This document shows, one piece after another, positions 7,770 to 14,099 of a stretch of DNA of 16,582 bases. The notes beneath the pieces were generated by a model that had not been told where the DNA came from, made no database searches, and worked only from the letters and a program-made list of their open reading frames with translations. Origin of the DNA: an uncultured Bacillota bacterium (lineage in GTDB: Bacteria; Bacillota; Clostridia; Christensenellales; UBA1242); NCBI GenBank assembly GCA_947090235.1, contig CAMUNJ010000010.1:1-16582 (forward strand), written 5' to 3'. Position numbers and translations under genes: made by a program. The number at the start of each line of letters is the position of its first letter. Position 1 is the first letter of the stretch.

Positions 7770-8234
7770 CTATTTAAATCTTGGTTTTAAAAACTTTAAT
7801 CTTAAACCAAAGCGAATTTTAAAGTTAATATCATCTATCTTAAACCAACAATATCTAAGACCATGCTTCCATCGCTTAAACATAAATCCAACTCTTGCAA
7901 AGTTATCATAGTGGCAATCTTCGGCTTGAGTAATCCAGTCATAATCTGCTTTTGAAGTTCTTTTTAACATCTTCCAATAGCTTTGTACTGCGGTTATATC
8001 AATTAAAGAATAATTATCTTGATCCAATTCACAAATCTTTTTAAACTTAGCAATAATCTGTCTTTGAAGAGGCTCAATCAACTCACGATAAACCTTGTTA
8101 TCATCTACCTCATTGCTATAGATTATTTGTGGCTCGCCTTTTACAATTTTATAACCTATTACTTGGTTGTGATCAGCTCGGCAAACCTGCTCGTATGCAA
8201 ACATTCTGTGATGGAACATTTTATTTCCTAACAA
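7770..8234 (-). pseudogene. 3' part of frameshifted COG5610-type HAD hydrolase gene
   Basis: This frame reads on from the upstream HAD gene if the G8 run at 8287-8294 gains one base. The 154-aa reading shown starts at a TTG (8234) with no ribosome binding site, so it is unlikely to be translated independently. The frame is open further upstream, past the overlap with the first part, to the G run, giving ...GTLGSHKTGLLYSNPSNKLLGNKMF. It continues into MFAYEQVCRADHNQVIGYKI and a helical stretch RELIEPLQRQIIAKFKKI, and ends in a basic, aromatic tail (WFKIDDINFKIRFGLRLKFLKPRFK). No domain is complete on its own. The best reading is the natural C-terminus of a 625-aa protein. It could also be a dead remnant. 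Confidence 0.65.
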
Positions 8235-9646
8235 CTTGTTTGAAGGGTTGGAATAAAGTAAGCCGGTTTTGTGACTACCAAGCGTACCCCCCCCGCAATT
8301 TTACATCCCAAATAATATCCTTGCGTTTTAGTATTTCCTTCAAAAAATTTAGTTATATAATTTTGAATAGTGCCTTTCCAACCTACATCAACAACATGCA
8401 TTCCTTGTTTTTCAAAATCTATATTGTAAGATTTTAAGTACTCTTTAAAGGCTTCGCGTTGTTCAATTCTTTTTTCGTCGTAAAGTTTTCTAAAGGTTTG
8501 AGATTGTATAAGTTCTTTATATTCTTTTGACTTGATAAAATTATTTGACCTTGTTCTTATATCCACCTTCAATTCTTGTGCTATTTTTTCTATCTCATCT
8601 TTTGTAAAATTAAGAGAAATTAAAAATCTTTTAATATTTAGGTTTACGGCTTCTTTAATAAGTCCACCAAAATTTTCTTCTTCTAAAGGCTTTAAGCTTG
8701 CGACTAAAACAGAATTACGAGAAACTTGCAAGTAATGTGACTTAATTTCACATCCTCTTATTCTGCAGAACTCATCAAACAACTTTTTTAAAAATTGTCC
8801 TTCTCTTGCCAAAAAGAAAACATCTTTTACTCCTGCATTTTTCAAGGCTATATACAATCTTTTTTCAAAAAGATATAACGGAAAAGCATAGTTCGAATAG
8901 TTGAAATTATCTCCAAATTCATTAAAAATATCTTGATACTTTATATAATTCTCACCTTTCTTAGACAAAACTTTCAATTCTTTGCTTGGCTTAATTAAAG
9001 TGGCTTTGATTTTTTCTGCCTTCAATCCACATCTTTTCGACTTAGAAAAATCTGCATGATGGTTATCTCCAATCATCAAAATTTCTTTATTATTTAAGTT
9101 TAATATTTTGATAATGTGTTTATATAATCGACCTGTCCGTTTAGATTTATGATAATCGCAACTAACAAAAATATCATCAAACAGTTCATAAATTCCTAAA
9201 TTCTTAAGCCAACAACCCAAAATATCTTTTCCACAATAAAAATCTGAAACTATATAAATCTTTTTCCCTTGTGATTTAAAATTCTTTAACTTTTCTACAA
9301 CTTCTAAATTTAAATATTGAGAACTTTGTTCAGCATTAATATATAATTCAATCAAATCTGCTTTTAATGTATTTAAGTTTTTATTCTCTAGAAACTTACT
9401 ATCTTTAAGATTAGACAAAACCCCATCAATAATTTCACCTATTGTATATTCTGCCTCTCCAGTCTTTAACTTCCCTTTTATTGCAAGTCTTCTCTTAGCA
9501 TTATTAAACCAATTATAAAAATAACCAGTCTCAAAAGAATATTTCTCCCCAACCTTTTTAGCCCAGTCGAAGATAGCATCTTCTGGAGAAACATGTCTAC
9601 AAATAATAGTATTAAAACAATCTACAAAAATAATATTAGTTTTCAT
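8228..9646 (-). CDS. HAD-superfamily hydrolase (COG5610-like), truncated by frameshift
   Basis: The N-terminal HAD domain (about 1-220) has motif I FVDCFNT with nucleophile Asp9 (Phe, not Asp, at +2), motif II IVSDFY (Ser134), motif III lysines at 167/169, and motif IV GDNHHAD (Asp194, Asp199). A second domain (about 245-450) has FFLAREGQFLKKLFDEF and YLQVSRNS, then VVDVGWKGTIQNYI. This architecture matches predicted hydrolases often encoded in capsule or cell-wall polysaccharide loci; the substrate is unknown. The frame leaves the family path at the G8 run (residue about 451) and ends after 21 unrelated residues, giving 472 aa. A single extra G would join it to the frame ending at 7770. No Shine-Dalgarno precedes the ATG; AT-rich TATATT/TATAAT boxes lie immediately upstream. 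Confidence 0.8.
   Translation of the reverse strand: MKTNIIFVDCFNTIICRHVSPEDAIFDWAKKVGEKYSFETGYFYNWFNNAKRRLAIKGKLKTGEAEYTIGEIIDGVLSNLKDSKFLENKNLNTLKADLIELYINAEQSSQYLNLEVVEKLKNFKSQGKKIYIVSDFYCGKDILGCWLKNLGIYELFDDIFVSCDYHKSKRTGRLYKHIIKILNLNNKEILMIGDNHHADFSKSKRCGLKAEKIKATLIKPSKELKVLSKKGENYIKYQDIFNEFGDNFNYSNYAFPLYLFEKRLYIALKNAGVKDVFFLAREGQFLKKLFDEFCRIRGCEIKSHYLQVSRNSVLVASLKPLEEENFGGLIKEAVNLNIKRFLISLNFTKDEIEKIAQELKVDIRTRSNNFIKSKEYKELIQSQTFRKLYDEKRIEQREAFKEYLKSYNIDFEKQGMHVVDVGWKGTIQNYITKFFEGNTKTQGYYLGCKIAGGVRLVVTKPAYFIPTLQTSC
8287..8294. repeat. G8/C8 homopolymer at frameshift point
   Basis: Eight C on the plus strand (eight G in the coding sense) stand out in AT-rich DNA and lie exactly where the two halves of the HAD gene change frame. 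Nine or six G would fuse the frames; eight truncates the product. Confidence 0.85.
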
Positions 9647-9672
9647 AAATTATATTTTAATATATAAAATAT

Positions 9673-9705
9673 AAAAAAGCAAACAATTAAACCTTGTTTG
9701 CTTTT
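9673..9705 (-). terminator. Terminator of the gene remnant
   Basis: On the minus strand AAAAGCAAAC and GTTTGCTTTT form a perfect 10-bp stem with an 11-nt loop, followed by a T run (9678-9673). It lies about 22 bp after the stop of the remnant at 9727 and before the HAD gene. Confidence 0.75.
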
Positions 9706-9726
9706 GAAAAAATTATTTTTACTTGG

Positions 9727-9791
9727 TTATTCTTCTTTCTCTTGCTTATCCTCAAGAGTATTCACTTGTTTTTGAGGATTTTCTGGATTTT
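9727..9791 (-). pseudogene. 3' tail of a gene cut by the IS21 element
   Basis: From the inferred IS end, the minus strand reads NPENPQKQVNTLEDKQEKEE and then a TAA stop, directly followed by a good terminator. A charged, Glu/Lys-rich tail, a stop and a terminator in that order look like the end of a real gene whose body is gone. Only about 20 codons remain, so the parent protein cannot be identified. Part of the same frame runs on into the IS end repeats as a Lys-rich string and then meets a stop, so it is not an intact small gene. Confidence 0.5.
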
Positions 9792-9835
9792 TGATTTTGC
9801 GACTTTTTTTGATTTTTGATTTTGCGACTTTTTTT
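9786..9835. repeat. Two exact 25-bp tandem copies at the IS21 end
   Basis: The 25-bp unit at 9786-9810 (GATTTTTGATTTTGCGAC followed by seven T) is repeated exactly at 9811-9835, and GTGCGAC follows. Each copy contains TGATTTTGCG, which is also the outermost 10 bp of the opposite IS end. This fits the multiple terminal repeats known for IS21-family transposase binding. Confidence 0.85.
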
Positions 9836-10038
9836 GTGCGACTGCCTGCCCGCCTTTAATCCCTTTTTGACCAGAGATTTGAATCCCCCTGGTTGGCAAT
9901 ATAGGTTTGTCGGCAAATCAAACTTTTGATAAACAAAAAAGTTGTGTTTTTCGCAAAATCAAAAGTTTTAACAGTACGCACGCCTAAATGTGTGTTTTAT
10001 TTTGTGATTAAGCAATCATCAAAATAATAATCAATTTT

Positions 10039-10797
10039 TTAATTTTTCTTTTTGAAGATATTGTTGTGATTGAGAAGCCTATAACTCTCACCTTTAAGAT
10101 TTATTATTTGACAATTATGTGTCAGTCTATCTAGTATTGCATTCACCATGCTTTCATCTTGAAACAACTCTCCCCACTTCTCAAAGTCAAGGTTTGTTGT
10201 GATAACTATTGATGTTCTATTGTAAAGTTTATTTACCAACTCATACATCAACAAAACATCCTGTTTTTCAAGTCGCTGATAACCAACTTCATCAATAATG
10301 ACCAAATGACACTCATACAAATATTTTACTCTTGCACTGCTAGATTTAAACACTTCCTTTGTTTTTAGCAAATAAATTAGATTTTCAAGTGTAGAAAAGA
10401 AAACTTTATAATTTTGTGAAAGAGCCAAATGCCCTAATGCAACTGCCAAATGTGTTTTACCAGTGCCTGAACTCCCCATAAATATAATGTTGTATTTTTG
10501 TTTCAACCAATTCAATTTGTTAAGTTCTTGTATTTGCCACTTAGATAACTGCGGTTGAAAATTTAAATCATACTCTTCCAGGGTTTTAAAACTTGGTAAA
10601 TGTGCTTTACCTATCTTTGTTGCCCTTGACTTTTGCTCTCGCAGTATAAGTTCTTTATGTAAGCACTCATACAAAAACTGCAACCTTTCATCACTTTCAT
10701 CTTGCAAATTAAAGTATGCTTTGCTCATATGATGCAGTCCAAGTTTCTTTGCGACTTCTTGTATGTCAGTAACGCTAAACTTCTTCATCAGCGCCAC
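10039..10797 (-). CDS. istB: IS21-family helper ATPase IstB
   Basis: IstB is the AAA+ ATPase that assembles on DNA, selects the target and activates the IstA transposase. The 252-aa protein is full length. The N-terminal helical domain (1-100) is followed by FMGSSGTGKTHLA, with Walker A at 108-115, and LVIIDEVGY, with Walker B at 165-170. The arginine-containing end of the AAA+ core (ITTNLDFEKWGELFQDESMVNAILDRLTHNC) is the IstB signature. The start shown is a GTG inside the end of istA; an ATG three codons later (10788), preceded by AGGTGG, is equally likely. The 23-bp overlap with istA implies translational coupling. Confidence 0.95.
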   Translation of the reverse strand: MALMKKFSVTDIQEVAKKLGLHHMSKAYFNLQDESDERLQFLYECLHKELILREQKSRATKIGKAHLPSFKTLEEYDLNFQPQLSKWQIQELNKLNWLKQKYNIIFMGSSGTGKTHLAVALGHLALSQNYKVFFSTLENLIYLLKTKEVFKSSSARVKYLYECHLVIIDEVGYQRLEKQDVLLMYELVNKLYNRTSIVITTNLDFEKWGELFQDESMVNAILDRLTHNCQIINLKGESYRLLNHNNIFKKKN

Positions 10798-12280
10798 CTA
10801 TAAGCCCCATGTATTTGTTTAAACCTTCTGCTCGTTCCACATAAGTTTTCTTTGTTCTAATCGGCATTATATCTATGTCTTTTTCACTGTGCGCCATTAG
10901 ATAAGTTAAAAGTTCAGTTACATCATACTTGCTGTTTTTATTGCACCACTTTATACCATTAGCAATTTTTTGCAAACTATATTCTTTTGAAATCTTTTTA
11001 AAAAGTCCACATTGCTCTTTCACATATCTAGGTTTTTCTCTAATAATCTCATTTAAAAACTTAATCGCAAATTTGTTATCTCCTAAACTTCCGATTGTTC
11101 GTTTAATAAGCCTTGAATGCTTATTCTCATTGTATTTGTTTGCAAGTTTAGAAGTTAATCCTTTGCCAATTAACAGTTTATGCCTCGCCACAAACTCTTT
11201 GGTTTCAGCATCGTAGACATTTATAAAATCACCTACAATCTCAACCAGAACTTTGTCGCCTTGCTTAAATCTAAATGCTGGCAAAGTATAATAATTGCTT
11301 CTAAATATAAAGTAGTTCAAGTCAGTAGCCGTTGCAATATATTCGTTCTTTTTTCTTAACAAGTATGGTTTATGTTTAAGCAAATGCTCTTTCTCTTCTT
11401 TAAACATATCCCTTGGGGTTCGTTTAGTTGTCATATTAATTTTGCCGTTGCCAGTTCTATCCAACCAGTCCAGCAAATCACTGTTCAGGTTATCTATTCC
11501 ACAAAACACCTTGTGGTCAAAGAAACTTGTCTTCACAAACTTAACAACGTTCTCAACCCTGCCCTTTGTGTCGGGGTCTTGCTTTTTGCAAAGATATACA
11601 TCTAAGCCTATAAAATCCTTGTACGTTTCAAACTCTTTGGTGAAAATTACATTCCCGCAATTTTCACTCACAACCATAACTCTGTCTTGGTCATACATAA
11701 TCGTTTTTGGTTTTCCACCGAAATACGCAAATGCTCGCTCATGCGCATCAACAAAATCTTTGCTAGTAAAAGCTTCTCGCTTGCAATACACAAACTTATA
11801 TCTAGAATACATCAACACAATGCACCAAAAGTAAATCTTGATTTTAACATCATAAACATCTCGAATCCATATTTCTCCCATGTCCACTTGTGCAAGTTCA
11901 CCAGGTTTTGTATCTCCAATCAACTGATACGCTCTGCCGACCTTTCCGCTTATTCCAAGCACATCTCTCAGTTTTCGCATGTACCTATAAAACGCACTTT
12001 CGCTAGCCGAAAACTCCGCATCCATCTCTTTAATCTTATCAAATAATGTGGTATTTCTAATCCCGGGATTATCTTTCAATTCTTGAATCAAAAAGTTTCG
12101 ATATTTTTCAATCTTATCATTTCGCATCAGCTTGTCGCTGTCAGCAAAATCATCAATTGAATAATCCCAATACTTTCTAACCGAAAATTGCTTCAATCCA
12201 GTCATCTTCACAACTTCACTCTTCGTGAATCCATCTTCTTTTAATTTTTTAATCTCTAAAAATTCTTTCATCTTCAACAT
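10775..12280 (-). CDS. istA: IS21-family transposase IstA
   Basis: IstA is a DDE-type transposase that binds the terminal repeats and cuts and joins DNA together with IstB. The 501-aa protein is complete. An N-terminal helix-turn-helix (about 17-38, GFTKSEVVKMTGLKQFSVRKYW) is followed by a second DNA-binding region to about 120. The RNase H-fold core then carries AQVDMGE (Asp133), TIMYDQDR (Asp197) and KGRVENVVKFVK (Glu243). The C-terminal beta-barrel (about 300-370) includes RSNYYTLPAFRFKQGDKVLVEI. GGAGATGAAGAA precedes the ATG. All three catalytic acids are intact, so the element may be active. Transcription probably starts from an extended -10 box just outside the element. Confidence 0.95.
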   Translation of the reverse strand: MLKMKEFLEIKKLKEDGFTKSEVVKMTGLKQFSVRKYWDYSIDDFADSDKLMRNDKIEKYRNFLIQELKDNPGIRNTTLFDKIKEMDAEFSASESAFYRYMRKLRDVLGISGKVGRAYQLIGDTKPGELAQVDMGEIWIRDVYDVKIKIYFWCIVLMYSRYKFVYCKREAFTSKDFVDAHERAFAYFGGKPKTIMYDQDRVMVVSENCGNVIFTKEFETYKDFIGLDVYLCKKQDPDTKGRVENVVKFVKTSFFDHKVFCGIDNLNSDLLDWLDRTGNGKINMTTKRTPRDMFKEEKEHLLKHKPYLLRKKNEYIATATDLNYFIFRSNYYTLPAFRFKQGDKVLVEIVGDFINVYDAETKEFVARHKLLIGKGLTSKLANKYNENKHSRLIKRTIGSLGDNKFAIKFLNEIIREKPRYVKEQCGLFKKISKEYSLQKIANGIKWCNKNSKYDVTELLTYLMAHSEKDIDIMPIRTKKTYVERAEGLNKYMGLIGGADEEV

Positions 12281-12480
12281 TTCTTCATCTCCATATATAA
12301 AATTTAAAACATCAGCTAAATCGCCAACATTTCAAAATGAAAAATCCAAAACACACAAAACAATTTTCATATATAGGCTTCCGCTTCCATCTCACTTCCA
12401 CTCACTAACACAGCCGTCGCAATTCACCACCAGCTGTCGTAGACTTTCGCCTACCATCCAAAAATCACTTTACCGCAAAA

Positions 12481-12511
12481 TCACCTCCTTTTATTACACT
12501 AGATTATAACA
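12481..12511 (-). promoter_or_regulatory. Extended -10 promoter and Shine-Dalgarno next to the IS21 end
   Basis: On the minus strand TG-T-TATAAT (12511-12503) is followed by AAGGAGGTGA (12490-12481). The Shine-Dalgarno sequence runs directly into the IS end, and no sensible start codon with an open frame follows. It looks like the promoter and ribosome binding site of a gene whose body was lost, and it may now drive istA. Confidence 0.5.
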
Positions 12512-12514
12512 TCT

Positions 12515-12547
12515 AAAAATAAAAAGAACGAATTAAATTCGTTCTTT
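12515..12547 (-). terminator. Terminator of the dnd operon
   Basis: AAAGAACGAATT (12523-12534) and AATTCGTTCTTT (12536-12547) form a 12-bp perfect inverted repeat with a minimal centre. On the minus strand a T-rich run follows. It lies about 20 bp after the dndA stop. Confidence 0.85.
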
Positions 12548-12567
12548 AATTTTATTTTTTATGCGAA

Positions 12568-13683
12568 TCACAATTTATCCAATTCATCTAAATCGTTTGG
12601 ATCCATGTAACAAGAAAAGGATAATCTAATGCTTTCACTTATCTCCTTTTCTGACAAGCCTATATTTTTAAGCACTCTGGACGGTTTTGAAACAGAACAA
12701 GCGCTTCCTGTTGATGCAGCAATTATAGGAGATATTGTTTTTAATAACATCATATTATTATAACCTTTAATTCTAATATTCAATATATCATGAACACGTT
12801 CGTCAAAATTATTATTTATTACTAATCTATCTTGAAATTTATTTTTTAATTTTTCCTTTATGGAACTTTCTATTATCAAAATCCTTTTCTGATTGTCATT
12901 TATTTTAGATTTTGCAATTTCACATGCTTTTCCAAAACCTATGGCCAATAAATTTGAAGTTGTTCCAGCACGCAACCCATATTCCTGCTCTCCACCATAA
13001 AGCATTGGTTCTATTTCTGGCTTTAGTCCATTTTCATCTTCTTTAACAATTAAACATCCTATACCTTTAGGACCATATATTTTATGAGAGGTAAAGGTTA
13101 TAAACTTTAAACTTTGATATTTATTTATATCTATATCTACTTTGCCTACGGCTTGTGTCGCATCAATATGAAGATAAACCTTCTTATTTTTGCAGATTTT
13201 GTCAATTCTAATAAGATCTTGAATCGTTCCTATTTCATTATTTACATATATTAATGAAACTAATGCGACAGTATCGTCAATATTTTTATCTAAAAAATTA
13301 ATATCAATTAATCCTTTTTGATCAACAGGGACAATTTCGATTTGAGCCCCTTTGTTTTTTAAATACTGACAAGTATCATATACTGAAGAATGCTCTATCG
13401 CTGAAATAATTATTTTATTTTTTTTAGATTTATTCTTATTATAAACCCCTTGCAATACTAAATTATTAGCCTCAGTAGCTCCACTTGTTAAAACAACTTC
13501 ACTGGATTTTGCATTAACTAATCTTGCAATCTTCTGCCTTGCTTCTTCAACCTTTTCTTTTGCATACTCAGCAGTTTTATAAAACTTTGCCTCAGTATTG
13601 CCATAAGCTTCCAAATTAGCCAGCATTTCTTCGACTACCTCTTTGGATATATGTGTCGTTGCAGCATTGTCTAAATATAACAT
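12568..13683 (-). CDS. dndA: Cysteine desulfurase DndA of the phosphorothioation system
   Basis: This PLP enzyme of the NifS/IscS family removes sulfur from cysteine and passes it, as a persulfide, to DndC for insertion into the DNA backbone. At 371 aa it has normal length. Visible residues are LDNAATT (5-11), SGATEANN (67-74), EHSS (His98), HIDATQAVGK (Asp174), the PLP lysine SHK (Lys201) and the persulfide cysteine in STGSACSVSKPS (Cys329). The usual N-terminal GNPSSxH loop is replaced by GNTEAKFY. It begins 17 bp after dndE with a strong GGGGAGATGAT site. It is assigned as DndA rather than IscS because it is the last gene of the dnd operon and no iscU or mnmA is adjacent. Confidence 0.92.
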   Translation of the reverse strand: MLYLDNAATTHISKEVVEEMLANLEAYGNTEAKFYKTAEYAKEKVEEARQKIARLVNAKSSEVVLTSGATEANNLVLQGVYNKNKSKKNKIIISAIEHSSVYDTCQYLKNKGAQIEIVPVDQKGLIDINFLDKNIDDTVALVSLIYVNNEIGTIQDLIRIDKICKNKKVYLHIDATQAVGKVDIDINKYQSLKFITFTSHKIYGPKGIGCLIVKEDENGLKPEIEPMLYGGEQEYGLRAGTTSNLLAIGFGKACEIAKSKINDNQKRILIIESSIKEKLKNKFQDRLVINNNFDERVHDILNIRIKGYNNMMLLKTISPIIAASTGSACSVSKPSRVLKNIGLSEKEISESIRLSFSCYMDPNDLDELDKL

Positions 13684-13700
13684 ATCATCTCCCCATCACA

Positions 13701-14099
13701 TTACTTTTCGCTTAATTCAATTAACTTCAATAAGAATTTATTTCTATCATTAACATACCTATATTCAGAATACATCTCCACGACACCTCTTTCAATATAA
13801 AAACTTGTGAGTGTTGGGAAAAATTCATCATCGCTTATTTCTCTTCTTACATCATTTTCAATCAATAATTTAAACAAATCCTCATTTTGTCCAAATATAG
13901 TCAACCTTAAATAATCAACGCCATCCTTTTCTTTGATGTCATATGACACATTATCAGAAGACACTTTTACTACATTGTTTTTTAATGACCAAGATATAGC
14001 CAATCTCATAACCGCGGCCTTTGAAGAAAGTCTAAGCCATTGTTGTAAATAGCTCAGTTTGTCTTCAGTGCTTTGCGTTGTTCTTAACCTTAAAATCAT
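13701..14099 (-). CDS. dndE: DNA phosphorothioation protein DndE
   Basis: DndE is a small tetrameric DNA-binding protein required for backbone sulfur modification; the known structure binds nicked double-stranded DNA. This one is 132 aa, slightly longer than typical. The N-terminus LRLRTTQSTEDKLSYLQQWLRLSSKAAVMRLAISWSL matches the family pattern: a basic strand, then a helix with a 'L..LQ...L..K..V.RLAI..SL' spacing. The C-terminal half (about 60-132) is charged and less conserved. Its ATG overlaps the dndD TGA as ATGA, and GGAGATG within dndD is the ribosome binding site, so the two are translationally coupled. Confidence 0.88.
   Translation of the reverse strand: MILRLRTTQSTEDKLSYLQQWLRLSSKAAVMRLAISWSLKNNVVKVSSDNVSYDIKEKDGVDYLRLTIFGQNEDLFKLLIENDVRREISDDEFFPTLTSFYIERGVVEMYSEYRYVNDRNKFLLKLIELSEK

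Larger units (their letters stand above)
9792..12483 (-). mobile_element. IS21-family insertion sequence, apparently complete
   Basis: The element carries intact istA and istB in the order istA-istB on the minus strand. The proposed ends are TGATTTTGCG at 9792-9801 and its complement at 12474-12483. Inside both ends a second shared box, TGATTTTTG, follows after 8 nt (left, 9810-9818) and 6 nt (right, 12459-12467). That gives a length of 2692 bp with TG...CA ends as expected for the family. No 4-8 bp target duplication is visible outside these ends. The arms are non-coding: 9836-10038 holds a perfect 10-bp inverted repeat, AACTTTTGAT (9921-9930) / ATCAAAAGTT (9958-9967), which may end the istB transcript, and 12281-12458 is a leader with no clear gene. 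Confidence 0.85.

Noticed and set aside
9836..9910. tRNA-like sequence (ACCAG...GATTTGAATC...CTGGT)
   Set aside because: It has a short hairpin, but no acceptor stem, anticodon arm or proper T-loop on either strand.
12225..12509. Plus-strand 94-aa frame over the IS21 right arm
   Set aside because: It lies antisense to the istA start and across the IS boundary, with no ribosome binding site or recognisable sequence.
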